A stretch of 64,000 bases of DNA from CAZABP01 sp964483245. GTDB lineage: Bacteria > Planctomycetota > UBA1135 > UBA2386. Position 1 is the stretch's first letter; every line of letters begins with the position of its first letter. The notes beneath the pieces were generated by a model. That model did not search any database, was not told the DNA's origin, and worked only from the letters and a program-made list of their open reading frames with translations. A program made the translations under genes and the position numbers. Shown in pieces: positions 25,469 to 34,364 of the stretch. The stretch covers positions 20,805-84,804 of the forward strand of contig CAZABP010000018.1 in assembly GCA_964483245.1 (NCBI GenBank). The letters are read 5' to 3'.

Positions 25469-26875
25469 GTGCTGACCCTTGCGCGCCAAGTCCCCGCAGC
25501 GCTGCTGCTGCTGCTCCCCACGTTGGTCGCCCAGGACGCGCCGGCGCCACGGCCTGCCGACGCGCAACCCGACCTGCGCGCGCGGTTGCGGCTGCTCGAT
25601 GCCGGCCACACCGATTGGGCGCTGCTGCTGGACCTGGGCGACAAGCTCGAGCATTCCGGAGCCCGCGCCCTGCCAGCGTTGCAGCAGGTGCTCGAGGAGG
25701 CTTCCGGCCAGGAGGACAAGCGCTACGAGCTGCGTCTGCTCGGTCTCCTCGCGCGCGTCGATCCGCCCGAGGGGACGCGCAGGTTGGCGAGCTGGATGGA
25801 GGGGGAGCACGCAGGGTACGCCGCGATCGCCGCCCGCGTACTCGGCCGCAGCGGCGCCCCGGTCGAGCGCATCGCAGCAGTGCTCGGCGCCCAGCTGAAG
25901 CAGGAGCCGCGCCGCGTCGTCGGTGGTGCGATCGTCCTCGCCGCAGCGGACGCACGCGCGACCGCGCTCGCCCCGCTCGTGCGTGAGCGGATCGAAACGA
26001 TGGATCTGGATCCGGATGCGCTCGCCTGGCATTCGCTCGCGTTGGCGCAGCTTGCCGACGAGGCGATGGGGCAGCAATCGCGAGACTGGCTGCAGGCCGA
26101 CTCGCGTTGCCTGCTCGCCGGCGTGCTGCTCGCGCGTCGCTTCGGTGGTCCTGCGGCCGAAGCGGCGCTGCTGGAGCTGCATGCCGAGGCCCACGACGAG
26201 CGGCTCGCGGAGTGGACGGCTGTTTCGCTGGGCGCATGTGGCGGTGACGAGGCGCGCGTGCAGTTGCGCGCGGCGCTCGAGCGCGAAGCAGCCGCGGCGA
26301 AGGAGGCGGGCGTGCACGTGATCAGCGGGCAGCCGGACGTTCGCCAGCTCGCGCTGCTCCGGCTGCAAGAGGCCGGCGCGGTCACCTGGGTGCGGAGCTG
26401 GGTCGAGTCGCATGGCATGCAGGAGCGAGCCGGAATCACGTTCGAGGTCATGGGTCCGGAGCTGGCCCGATTGCCCGAGCTGATCGGCAAGTGGCGTGTG
26501 GCCGACGGCGCCGACCTGTTGCTCCGCTGCGTGGCCGCGAAGGCCGCTCCGCGCCAGCTGCGTGCAGCTGCGGCTCGCGGGCTGTGCTGGTCTCGAGACG
26601 GTCGCGGACTGACGGCGGCCGCCGCGCTGCTGGCGGAGGGTGGGGACCCTCAGCGTGATCTCATCCTCGCCGACGCGCTGGGCGCAGCACAGACGGCGTT
26701 GCACGAGTTCATCGGCAATCCGTCGCGTCCGGACTACGTGCCGATCGAGCGCCTGGACGAAGCCGGGCTGCGGGAGCTCGGTCGACGCTGGCAGGAGTGG
26801 CTGCGCGCGAACGAAGCGCAGGTGGAATGGCGTGAGCGGATCGTCAGCGAGACCGACCACGTGATGGTGTTCTGA
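25469..26875 (+). CDS. Secreted alpha-helical repeat (HEAT-like) protein, function unknown
   Basis: A 468-residue exported protein. Start GTG 25469 is set by AGGAG six bases before it and by the signal peptide VLTLARQVPAALLLLLPTLV ending at VAQ. The mature chain is a run of ~35-residue helical pairs rich in leucine and alanine (AAIAARVLGRSGAPVERIAA; AEWTAVSLGACGGDEARVQL), as in HEAT repeats, which serve as protein scaffolds. No catalytic motif is visible. Its style resembles the three large HEAT-like paralogues at 57356-63897 but without their shared motifs. The TGA overlaps the next ATG (TGATG), so the two are coupled. Confidence 0.7.
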   Translation: MLTLARQVPAALLLLLPTLVAQDAPAPRPADAQPDLRARLRLLDAGHTDWALLLDLGDKLEHSGARALPALQQVLEEASGQEDKRYELRLLGLLARVDPPEGTRRLASWMEGEHAGYAAIAARVLGRSGAPVERIAAVLGAQLKQEPRRVVGGAIVLAAADARATALAPLVRERIETMDLDPDALAWHSLALAQLADEAMGQQSRDWLQADSRCLLAGVLLARRFGGPAAEAALLELHAEAHDERLAEWTAVSLGACGGDEARVQLRAALEREAAAAKEAGVHVISGQPDVRQLALLRLQEAGAVTWVRSWVESHGMQERAGITFEVMGPELARLPELIGKWRVADGADLLLRCVAAKAAPRQLRAAAARGLCWSRDGRGLTAAAALLAEGGDPQRDLILADALGAAQTALHEFIGNPSRPDYVPIERLDEAGLRELGRRWQEWLRANEAQVEWRERIVSETDHVMVF

Positions 26876-27606
26876 TGGATCCGTACGCCCGACTCGGGGA
26901 TCGCGAGCTCGACGCGAACGTCGCCGAGCGCGTCTTCGGCTACGAGGTCGCGCGCGATCGCCCGGACGAGGAGGGACATCCGCGCCTGCTGGTGGCGCTG
27001 CCGCACTACTCCAGCACGCTCGCGAGTGCACGCGGCGCGGCGTTGTTCCTGGAAACGCGCCATCCTGGTGCGCAGATCGATGCCGACGCTGGGCCGCCGT
27101 GCAAGGTCACGGTGCGGATGCCATCGGGCAATTCGTACGCAGCGCAGGCCGACGACGAAGCGCGTGCGCGTTGTATCGCGATGCTGCGCGCACTCGATGC
27201 CGAAGGTCCGGGGCAGGATACGCGTGCGATCTCGCGCACCGATGATCAGGCCAAGGCGTTCATCGGAGAGGTGCTGTCCGCGCGGTTCCCGGCGAATCCG
27301 ATCGCGATCATGGGTCACCTGGTCGTGCTCGAGATGGGCGAGCCGCGCGCAAGAGCGGTCGCAGCGCAGGCGCTGCTGAACTGGATGGCCACGCTTTGTG
27401 GTTGTGGCGAGCCGCTCGCGAAGGCCGCGGAATCGCCGGATCCAGCAATCGCAGCTGCTGCGGTTCACGCATTGGCGCTGCTGGCGATGGGCGCCCGGTC
27501 CGTAGAGCCCGCCCTGCGGGTTGCCCTGGACCATCCGGATCCGGGTGTCGCAATGACCGCGGCGGAGCTGCTCGCCCGGATCAGCGGGCCGGACAACGCC
27601 GGCTGA
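26875..27606 (+). CDS. Protein with a phage-ABA-sandwich-like N-terminal part and HEAT-like C-terminal part
   Basis: A 243-residue cytoplasmic protein. RELDANVAERVFGYEVARDR followed by LPHYSSTLASARGAALFLE resembles the small alpha-beta-alpha sandwich domain often found in phage proteins (pattern: NxxVAxxVMGW ... YSxxxxxA). The C-terminal ~90 residues (AVAAQALLNWMATLCG; DPGVAMTAAELLARISG) look like helical repeats. The function is unknown. It has no signal peptide, unlike the coupled gene before it. The phage-domain likeness is from memory of the consensus, so I hold it as moderate. Confidence 0.55.
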   Translation: MDPYARLGDRELDANVAERVFGYEVARDRPDEEGHPRLLVALPHYSSTLASARGAALFLETRHPGAQIDADAGPPCKVTVRMPSGNSYAAQADDEARARCIAMLRALDAEGPGQDTRAISRTDDQAKAFIGEVLSARFPANPIAIMGHLVVLEMGEPRARAVAAQALLNWMATLCGCGEPLAKAAESPDPAIAAAAVHALALLAMGARSVEPALRVALDHPDPGVAMTAAELLARISGPDNAG

Positions 27607-27620
27607 GCTGACCGCAACAA

Positions 27621-27663
27621 GCGCGCCTCGGCGGCGGCGCGCGATGCTGCGCCGTTCGCAGCA
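27621..27663. terminator. Two hairpins between convergent genes, candidate bidirectional terminator
   Basis: Between converging genes, GCGCGCC (27621-27627) pairs with GGCGCGC (27636-27642), and TGCTGCG (27645-27651) pairs with CGCAGCA (27657-27663) around a 5-base loop. No T-tract follows, as is usual in very GC-rich genomes. Function is inferred from position. Confidence 0.5.
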
Positions 27664-27675
27664 GGGGCTCACCAG

Positions 27676-28815
27676 TCACGTCGGCCAAGGCCACACGTCT
27701 GCGACTGCCTGGCAGCGGTCGAGCGTCGGGGCCAGCGCGACGCGGATGTACCGCTCCTGCCCGGCGCCGAACATCGAGCCGGGCGCGACCACGATCCCGC
27801 GCTGCAGCAGTTGCTCCGCGTAGCCGACGTCGGTGATCCCGCGCGGCACTTCGACCCACAGGAACAACGAGGCGTTGCCCGGATACAGGCGCAGCCCGCG
27901 CGCGGTCAGGAGCCCGGTCAGGGCGCGCCGCTTCTCGGCATAGAGTGCTCGGCGCTCCTCGACGTGCTCGGCGTCGGCCCACGCGGCGGCCGCGGCCGCC
28001 TGCGTCCAGACCGGGGACGCGACTCCCATGCCGCCGCGGAACCGCCGCAGCGTTGCGATCAGCTCGGCGTCACCCGCTAGGAACCCGGACTGGTATCCGG
28101 TCATCCCGGAGCGTTTGGACAGCGAGTGGACGGCGAGACAGCCGCGGTTGCCGAACTCGAGCAGCGAGCGAGGCGGCTCGCCGAAGTAGAGATCGCAGTA
28201 GCACTCGTCCGAAACGAGCAGGAAGCCGTGCTCGTCGCGTGCCGCGACCCACTGCCGGTACAGCTCGCCCGGCATGTCCTGCCCGGTCGGGTTGTGCGGG
28301 TAGTTCAGGAACACGATCGCCGCGCGCGCGAGCGCTGCTGCGCCGACGTCCTCGGGCGTCCACAGATAACTGCGCGCCGCAGTCAGCGGGACGGCCTGCT
28401 CGCGCGCGCCGGCGAACGCGGCGCCGATCCGGAACGCCTCGTAGGCCGGATCGCCGAACAGGATCGAGTCGCGCGGCGACGTCGGATCGAACAGCACTAG
28501 CGCCAGATGGAAGATCGCCTCCTTGGTCCCGGATGTCGGCAGCAGCTCGCGCTCCGGATCGAGCCGGATCCCGAATCGACGTGCGAGATAGCCGGCTGCT
28601 GCCGCGCGCAGCGCGATCGATCCTTCCGCGGTCGGGTAGTCGCTGACTTCGGGCACCGCATCGATCAGTGCCTGGCGTACGAAATCGGGCGTCGGGTCGG
28701 CCGGATCGCCGACGCCGAAATCGAACAGCGGCAGCCCGCGTGCCGCGATCTCGGCGCGCCATGCCTCGAGTCGGACCGTCGGATGGACCTGCAGCCGGCC
28801 GAGCCGTGGGTTCAT
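27676..28815 (-). CDS. dapC: Class I/II PLP aminotransferase, probably succinyldiaminopimelate aminotransferase-like
   Basis: A 379-residue fold-type-I aminotransferase. MNPRLGRLQVHPTVRLEAWR matches the start of DapC-type enzymes; FDFGVGDPADPTPDFV, LPTSGTKEAIFHLALVLF, FLNYPHNPTGQDMP, LVSDECYCDLYF and SLSKRSGMTGYQSGF (PLP lysine in SLSKRS) are the classical sequence landmarks. The likely reaction is transfer of an amino group in diaminopimelate/lysine synthesis, which feeds peptidoglycan. Close relatives act on other substrates (LL-DAP aminotransferase, methionine or alanine aminotransferases), so dapC is tentative. TAGCAT lies six bases before ATG 28815, a leaderless-type start. Confidence 0.75.
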   Translation of the reverse strand: MNPRLGRLQVHPTVRLEAWRAEIAARGLPLFDFGVGDPADPTPDFVRQALIDAVPEVSDYPTAEGSIALRAAAAGYLARRFGIRLDPERELLPTSGTKEAIFHLALVLFDPTSPRDSILFGDPAYEAFRIGAAFAGAREQAVPLTAARSYLWTPEDVGAAALARAAIVFLNYPHNPTGQDMPGELYRQWVAARDEHGFLLVSDECYCDLYFGEPPRSLLEFGNRGCLAVHSLSKRSGMTGYQSGFLAGDAELIATLRRFRGGMGVASPVWTQAAAAAAWADAEHVEERRALYAEKRRALTGLLTARGLRLYPGNASLFLWVEVPRGITDVGYAEQLLQRGIVVAPGSMFGAGQERYIRVALAPTLDRCQAVADVWPWPT

Positions 28816-28821
28816 GGCGGC

Positions 28822-28827
28822 ATGCTA
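28822..28827 (-). promoter_or_regulatory. -10-like hexamer TAGCAT, 6 nt before the start at 28815
   Basis: Minus-strand GCTAGCATGCCGCC runs into ATG 28815. With the plus-strand TAGCAT at 28923 it frames a 124-base divergent promoter region. Confidence 0.55.
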
Positions 28828-28922
28828 GCGAGTGGCATTCCAGTCCCGCGGTTCCGCAGTCGCCGTGGCGCCGGCGGTCCGATCTCTGCCGCTTCGCAGG
28901 ATGGGCAGCAGCCGCTCGTGCG

Positions 28923-28928
28923 TAGCAT
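28923..28928 (+). promoter_or_regulatory. -10-like hexamer TAGCAT, 11 nt before the start at 28940
   Basis: CGTAGCATTCCGCCGCAAC precedes ATG 28940. It supports this start over an in-frame ATG at 28832, which would add a hydrophilic arginine-rich stretch before the first membrane span. Confidence 0.5.
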
Positions 28929-28939
28929 TCCGCCGCAAC

Positions 28940-30595
28940 ATGGACGGCGGTCGGCAGCGGCGGAAAGGTCTCGAGGTGCTCGCGATCCTGCTGGTCGTCA
29001 TCGCCGGCTATGTCATCGCGCCGGAACGCCTGCCGCTGTACGGCGAGGAGACCACGCGCGCCATCCATGGGATCGAGATGGCCGCCAGCGGGGACTGGCT
29101 GCGGGCGACGATGCAGGGGGAGCCGATCCTGGACCGGCCTCCGCTGCAGTACTGGCTGCTCGCGCTCGTGCATGCGCATGTGCATCCGCTCGATCCGTTG
29201 ACCGTGCGCTACGTCGCCGCGGCGATCACGCTGGCGACGGCGCTGTTGCTCTGGCTGTACGCGAGCCGCTTCCTCGGTGCAGTCGGTGCCTGCACGGCGG
29301 CCTGCGCGTTTGCGACGATGGGACACATCTCCGAGCTCGGCCGGCGGATCGAGACGGACGGGTTGTTCACACTGCTGCTGGCGGCGGCGATGCTCGCCTG
29401 GCATGCCGGCTACGCAGCCGGACGTGCGCCGTGGCGCTACTGGCTGCCCGGCGGCGTGCTGGCCGGATTGGCGGCGCTGACGAAAGGAACCCAGGCACCG
29501 CTCGCGTTCTTCGGGACCGCCTACGCGTACCTCGCTTGGAAGCGCAACGGCGCCGCGCTGCGCGCACCCGGACAGCTCGCCGGGTACGCGGCATTCGCCG
29601 CGGTCGTCGCCGTCTGGCAGATCCCATTCTGGTTGCAGGAGGGATGGGCCGGCACGCGGATGACCTGGTTCGACCCGGGGGCGCAGCGCTACGACGCGGG
29701 GCTCGGCCGATGGATCGCGCACCTCGTGCAGTTCCCGTTGGCACTGTTCGTGTCGGAGCTGCCGTGGTCGCTGCTGCTGTTGCCGGTGCTCGGCGGCCGG
29801 TGGCGTGCGCTGGCAACGCTGCAGGCGCGGGACGTTGCGACGTACGCGCTGATCGGCAGCGCCTCGATCCTGGTGCCGGTCTGGCTGACTGCGCACGGCG
29901 CGCCGCGGCACGCGATGCCGGTCCACCCGCTGCTGGCGCTCGTGATCGGTGTGGTCGCGGAGCAGCTGTTCGCGGCGTCCGCGCAATCGCGCCTGGCGCG
30001 TTACTGGCACGCATACCACGTGGGCCTCTCATGGCTGCTGCTCGTGGCGGCGATCGTCCTGGTCGCTGTGACGGTACTCCACCCGTGGGTCGGTCCGGCG
30101 CGTCTGCAGGAGCTGGCACAGCCATGGCTGCTGCTGGTCCTGCTCGTCGCCGGTGCTGTCGCATGCATCGCGTTGCGCGGACGCCGCACGCTGCCGAGCC
30201 TGTTCGCGCTCGCGCTGCTGTTGGCCTGTTGGTTGAACGGGCCCGCACTGAACACGGTCGCCGCGAGCGCGGAGCGGCTCGAGCCGCAGGTCGAGGCATT
30301 CCGCGCGAGCCTGCCGCCGGGAGAGCAGCTGGTCAGCTTCGGCAAGCTGAACCACAAGTTCCTGTACTACTACGACGTGCCGGTGCCGCGGCTGCCGTGG
30401 CCGGAGCGTGCGGACGAGGTTCCGGCGGACGTCGAGTGGTTCGGCTTCCATGCCGTACGCGGTTGGCGGTACGAGCTGCCGTTCGCGTGGCAGGAGGTTG
30501 CGCGGTTCAACGTCGAGCGCCGCAGGAAGGACAACCCTGACGAATACGTCGTGATCGGGCGGCGTGCACCGACAGCGAACGGGGCCGGGCGGTGA
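28940..30595 (+). CDS. ArnT/GT39-like membrane glycosyltransferase (1 of 2)
   Basis: A 551-residue inner-membrane protein with ~11 spans. LPLYGEETTRAIHGIEMAAS right after the first span is the acidic loop (D/E pair) of GT-C transferases of the ArnT/PMT type, and GEPILDRPPLQYWLLALVHA is its typical follow-on (PPL-YW). GLAALTKGTQAPLAFFGTAY matches the KGP-type motif. A soluble C-terminal domain of ~110 residues lies after the last span. Such enzymes move a sugar from a polyprenyl-phosphate carrier to lipid A, protein or glycan on the periplasmic side. Its stop overlaps the start of a second paralogue (GTGA), so the two are coupled. Confidence 0.85.
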   Translation: MDGGRQRRKGLEVLAILLVVIAGYVIAPERLPLYGEETTRAIHGIEMAASGDWLRATMQGEPILDRPPLQYWLLALVHAHVHPLDPLTVRYVAAAITLATALLLWLYASRFLGAVGACTAACAFATMGHISELGRRIETDGLFTLLLAAAMLAWHAGYAAGRAPWRYWLPGGVLAGLAALTKGTQAPLAFFGTAYAYLAWKRNGAALRAPGQLAGYAAFAAVVAVWQIPFWLQEGWAGTRMTWFDPGAQRYDAGLGRWIAHLVQFPLALFVSELPWSLLLLPVLGGRWRALATLQARDVATYALIGSASILVPVWLTAHGAPRHAMPVHPLLALVIGVVAEQLFAASAQSRLARYWHAYHVGLSWLLLVAAIVLVAVTVLHPWVGPARLQELAQPWLLLVLLVAGAVACIALRGRRTLPSLFALALLLACWLNGPALNTVAASAERLEPQVEAFRASLPPGEQLVSFGKLNHKFLYYYDVPVPRLPWPERADEVPADVEWFGFHAVRGWRYELPFAWQEVARFNVERRRKDNPDEYVVIGRRAPTANGAGR

Positions 30596-32253
30596 CGAGC
30601 TGGGCGATCCGCCACCGGTTCCCGCTGCTGCTCGCCGTCGCCGCGCTGTTGTTCCTGTCGTTCCTGGGAACGCGCGACCTGTGGTATCCGGACGAACCGG
30701 ACATCGCCGAGGTTGCGCAGGCGATGTACCGCAGCGGCGACTGGATCGCGCCGCGGCGCAACGGCGTGATCTGGGTGGACTATCCGCCACTGCTGTACTG
30801 GGCCGGCAGCCTCAGCGCGCACGCGCTCGGTGGGATGTCCGACTATGCGCTGCGCCTGCCGGTGGCGATCAGCGGGATCCTCCTCGTGCTGCTGACCGCT
30901 GCCGTCGCCGCGCGGCGCCATGGCGCGACTGCCGCGTTGTGGGCAGGCCTGCTGCTGGCGACCGGCAAGCAGTTCTTCGACAACGCGACCGAGTACCGCA
31001 CAGACCTGCCGTTCAGCCTGTTCCTCGCGGCAGGAGTGTTCGCCTGGGCGCGCGGCGTGGGCGAGCGTCCGCACTGGGGCTGGCGTGCGGCCGCATTCGC
31101 GTCGTTCGGCTTCGCGATGCTGACCAAGGGCCCGCTCGGGCTGTTGCTGCCGGGGCTGGTGCTGACCCTGTGGCACGGCGCACGGCGCGAGTACAGCCGC
31201 GTGCTCGAGCTCGCGCCCTGGTCGCTGCTGTCGGTCGCCGTGTACCTACCGTGGTTCTGGGCCTGCGCCGAGGCAATGGGCGTGCAGAACATCTGGCACG
31301 AGCTGTGGGCGCAGAACGTCGAACGGTTCCTCGCCGGCGAGCGTGGCCATGAGAAGCCGTTCTGGTACTACGCCGCCAACATCTGGGCCGATCTCGCGCC
31401 GTGGTCGCCGCTGCTGCCGTTCGCGCTGTGGTGGCACTGGCGGAACGGGACCTGGCGCAACCGCACGATGCAGCTCTGGCTGTGGTGGTTCGGCGCGTCG
31501 TTCCTGTTCCTGTCGATCGCGGTCACCAAACGGCAGGTCTACCTGCTGCCGGCGTACCCGGCGATCGCGCTGCTGATCGGCTCGTGGCTCCAGGCGATGA
31601 CCGCAGCGCCGGTCGCGGCGCAGCCGCGCAGCCTGTGCATGGGCAGCGGGATCCTCACATTCGCGATGCTGGTCGCCGGGCTGGTGATCCTGCTCGGCGG
31701 GATCTTCCTGGCGCCGTTGCTGGCGCAGTTCGAACTGGACCCGTTCCTGCGTGACGTGATGCAAGGGCTGCGCTGGCCGGTTGTCGCGCTCGGCGCGGCT
31801 GCGTTGCTCGGTGGCGCATGGTCCTACGCGGCGTGGCGCCAAGGCGAGTGCGCACGGGCGCTGCTGCGGTTCGGCCTCGCCACCGTCGTCGTGCACGCGC
31901 TGACGCTCGGCTGGGCCGAGGCGAAGTTCAATCCGGTCAAGACCTATGCCCCCTCCAGCCGCTGGGTGCGCGCGCAGATCGGTCCGGACGCGACGCACAT
32001 CGGGCTGCTGCACCTGACGCTCGGGCATCACAAGATGGGGGCGTTCGGCTACTACTCCGGCGCGCTCGTCGTGCTGATCGACGATGCGCAGGAGCTGGCG
32101 CAGTTCTGGCAGGCGCATCCGGACTCGCTCGTGATGGCGTACCAGCCGCACGCGGAGCGGGTGTTGCCGGTCTCCGATCCGGGCGGAGCGTTCCGCGTGG
32201 TCCGCGAGCTGCGCGTGGCACGCGATCGCTACCTGGTGTTGGCGCGGACCTGA
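30592..32253 (+). CDS. ArnT/GT39-like membrane glycosyltransferase (2 of 2)
   Basis: A 553-residue inner-membrane protein. The start GTG 30592 overlaps the stop of the first paralogue. LGTRDLWYPDEPDIAEVAQA has the catalytic acidic DE pair of GT-C enzymes, IWVDYPPLLYWAGSLSAHAL follows, and SFGFAMLTKGPLGLLLPGLV carries the TKGP motif. About eleven spans are followed by a ~120-residue soluble tail (WVRAQIGPDATHIGLLHLTL). Likely role: periplasmic transfer of a sugar from undecaprenyl- or dolichyl-phosphate-type donors, possibly with the first paralogue acting on a related substrate. Its 3' end overlaps the DegT gene on the other strand by 25 bases. Confidence 0.87.
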   Translation: MTSWAIRHRFPLLLAVAALLFLSFLGTRDLWYPDEPDIAEVAQAMYRSGDWIAPRRNGVIWVDYPPLLYWAGSLSAHALGGMSDYALRLPVAISGILLVLLTAAVAARRHGATAALWAGLLLATGKQFFDNATEYRTDLPFSLFLAAGVFAWARGVGERPHWGWRAAAFASFGFAMLTKGPLGLLLPGLVLTLWHGARREYSRVLELAPWSLLSVAVYLPWFWACAEAMGVQNIWHELWAQNVERFLAGERGHEKPFWYYAANIWADLAPWSPLLPFALWWHWRNGTWRNRTMQLWLWWFGASFLFLSIAVTKRQVYLLPAYPAIALLIGSWLQAMTAAPVAAQPRSLCMGSGILTFAMLVAGLVILLGGIFLAPLLAQFELDPFLRDVMQGLRWPVVALGAAALLGGAWSYAAWRQGECARALLRFGLATVVVHALTLGWAEAKFNPVKTYAPSSRWVRAQIGPDATHIGLLHLTLGHHKMGAFGYYSGALVVLIDDAQELAQFWQAHPDSLVMAYQPHAERVLPVSDPGGAFRVVRELRVARDRYLVLART

Positions 32254-33347
32254 GCGAAGAAACCCCGGACACCGGCGATCACGTGCTCGAGCTGCGCGTC
32301 ATCGTGCACCGGCGAGATCGGCAGGTACAGCATGACGTCGTAGAGCCGTGCCGTGGCCGGCAGCTCGGGGGTGCCGAGTCCCAGGCCCGGATGCTGCCAC
32401 ACCGGCTTGCGCCACATCAGCAGGGTCTCGATGCCTCGTTCGTACAGGTACTCCCGCAGCCGATCGCGGTGTGCGGTGCAGACGACGTAGTTCTGGAACA
32501 CGTCGAACCGGGGCCCTTCCGGCCAGTGCGGCAGCTCGAGGTCGCCGACGCCGGTCAGGCCCTCCCGGTATTGCGCCGCGATCGCGCGCTGCCGCGCGAT
32601 CCACCCGTCGAGGTGCGGGAGCTTCACGCTCAGCAACGCTGCCTGCACGTTGTCGAGCAGCGACGTGACGCCGTGAAACCGGTACTCACGCGTCTGCTTG
32701 TCCTCACCATTGAATCGCAGGCACTGGACCGTCGCCGCGAGCTGTGGATCACGCGTCACGACGGCGCCACCGTCCCCGAACGCGCCGAGCAGCTTCGATG
32801 GATAGAAGCTGAAGCAGCCGGTTGCGCCGAGCGTGCCGGCGCGGGCGTCACCCCAGCGGGCACCGGTCGCCTGCGCTGCGTTCTCGACCACGGCGATCCC
32901 GCGCGGCTCCGCCAGCGCGAGGATCCGGGGCATGTCGCAGATGCGACCGTTCAGGTGGACCGGCATCACGGCCCGCGTGCGCGACGTGATCCGGTCGGCG
33001 AAGCTCTGCGGATCCAGATTGTGGTCCGCGCCAATGTCGGCCAGCACCGGCGTTGCGCCGGTGTTGGCGATCGCCGAGATGCAGCCGACGAACGTGTGCG
33101 CCGGCACGACGACCTCGTCGCCACGACCGGTGCCGAGCGCGCGCAGTGCCAGGTGCAGCGCGTCGTAGCCGCTGCCGACGCCGATCGCGTGCGGCACCTG
33201 CAGCCAGCCGGCGAACTCCTGCTCGAACGTGGCGAGCTGCTCGCGGTGGATCAGGTCGCCGCGCGCGAGGCAGTCGGTGAACGCGGCGTCGAGCGCCGGC
33301 TTCAGCGCGAGGTACTGTCGGCCTGGATCGAAGAACGGGACCCGCAT
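32229..33347 (-). CDS. DegT/DnrJ/EryC1/StrS-type PLP aminotransferase
   Basis: A 372-residue sugar aminotransferase, the usual length. VGSGYDALHLALRALGTGRG, VVPAHTFVGCISAIANTGAT, VVENAAQATGARWGDARAGT and CFSFYPSKLLGAFGDGGAVV (PLP Lys185) are all textbook for this family. It would convert a nucleotide-keto-sugar to an amino sugar using glutamate. It ends 25 bases inside the end of the convergent ArnT-like gene, and follows the cytochrome peroxidase gene by 12 bases on its own strand. Given the ArnT-like pair beside it, transfer of an amino sugar to a surface lipid, as in the 4-amino-arabinose path, is a tempting but unproven idea. Confidence 0.9.
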   Translation of the reverse strand: MRVPFFDPGRQYLALKPALDAAFTDCLARGDLIHREQLATFEQEFAGWLQVPHAIGVGSGYDALHLALRALGTGRGDEVVVPAHTFVGCISAIANTGATPVLADIGADHNLDPQSFADRITSRTRAVMPVHLNGRICDMPRILALAEPRGIAVVENAAQATGARWGDARAGTLGATGCFSFYPSKLLGAFGDGGAVVTRDPQLAATVQCLRFNGEDKQTREYRFHGVTSLLDNVQAALLSVKLPHLDGWIARQRAIAAQYREGLTGVGDLELPHWPEGPRFDVFQNYVVCTAHRDRLREYLYERGIETLLMWRKPVWQHPGLGLGTPELPATARLYDVMLYLPISPVHDDAQLEHVIAGVRGFFAQVRANTR

Positions 33348-33359
33348 CGGCCGTGCAGG

Positions 33360-34361
33360 TTAGCGGGATCGATCTTGCGGCGGTTCGGCGCGCGACAGGG
33401 CGCGCAGGAATGCGACCAGGTGGCGCGCGTCGTCGTCGGTCAGCGCGAGCGGTTCGAGCTGCGCGCTGAGCCACGGATTCGCGTTGCCACCGCGCCGATA
33501 GAACGCGACCACGTCCTCGAGTGTCGCCAGGCTGCCGTCGTGCATGTACGGTGCCGTGAGCGTCAGACCGCGCAGCGTCGGGGTCTTGAACGCGCCGCGG
33601 TCCGTGTCCTTCTGCGTGACCAGGAACCGGCCGAGGTCACCCGGCACGCCGTCGACCACGCCGACCCCGGTGTTGTGGAACTTCTCGTCGCTGAAGTTCG
33701 GCTGCACGTGGCAGCGCCAGCAACGCCCCTTGCTCTCGTAGATCCACAGCCCGGCGCGCTCCTCACGGGTCAGCGAGTTGCGCTGGTTGCGGAAGAACCG
33801 GTCGACCGGGCTGTCACCGAGCACGATGCCGCGCAGGTAGCCACCGAGTGCGGTCCCGAGCGTCGCCTCGTCCGGGGCAACGCCGAGCACGGCCGTGAAC
33901 TCACGCACGTAGCTGGCATCGCTGCGCAACCGCGCGACTGCATCTGCGAGCGGCAGGTTCATCTCGTGCCGGTTCGCGATCGGCAGCAGCGCCTGCGCCT
34001 CGAGCGTGGGTGCCTTCCCGTCCCAGCCGAACGCGTTTCCGAACGCGCGGTTGTAGAGCGGCGGGGTGTTGCGCAGCCGCGCGTCGCCGAGCGCGCGTGG
34101 CAGGCCATCGCTGAAGCCGAGCTCCGGGCGATGGCAGCTCGCGCAGCTCAGCGAGCCGTCGGCCGACAGCCGCGGTTCGTGGAACAGCCGGCGACCGAGT
34201 GCATACAGCTCGGGCGTCAGGGGTTGCTCTGCCGCGGCCGGCACCGTTGCCTGCGGATCGAACGGCGAGCGCAGCGGGAACGCGGAGGGTGCTGCGGCGC
34301 CCTGCGCGACCAGCGGCAGCGCGACGAGCGCCAGCGCCGCGGATGCTGCGCGCTGCCGCAT
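33360..34361 (-). CDS. Di-heme cytochrome c peroxidase (MauG/CcpA family)
   Basis: A 333-residue exported protein. Signal peptide MRQRAASAALALVALPLVAQ. Two heme c sites are present: SLSCASCHRPELGFSDGLPR (residues ~72-76, CASCH) and GRCWRCHVQPNFSDEKFHNT (CWRCH, ~217-221). LRNTPPLYNRAFGNAFGWDG and FKTPTLRGLTLTAPYMHDGS are standard for bacterial peroxidases that reduce hydrogen peroxide with electrons from small cytochromes in the periplasm. It lies three bases after a small unknown gene and 12 bases before DegT in one transcription unit. Related MauG-like proteins oxidise other substrates, so peroxidase is the likely but not the only role. Confidence 0.9.
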   Translation of the reverse strand: MRQRAASAALALVALPLVAQGAAAPSAFPLRSPFDPQATVPAAAEQPLTPELYALGRRLFHEPRLSADGSLSCASCHRPELGFSDGLPRALGDARLRNTPPLYNRAFGNAFGWDGKAPTLEAQALLPIANRHEMNLPLADAVARLRSDASYVREFTAVLGVAPDEATLGTALGGYLRGIVLGDSPVDRFFRNQRNSLTREERAGLWIYESKGRCWRCHVQPNFSDEKFHNTGVGVVDGVPGDLGRFLVTQKDTDRGAFKTPTLRGLTLTAPYMHDGSLATLEDVVAFYRRGGNANPWLSAQLEPLALTDDDARHLVAFLRALSRAEPPQDRSR

Positions 34362-34364
34362 CCG

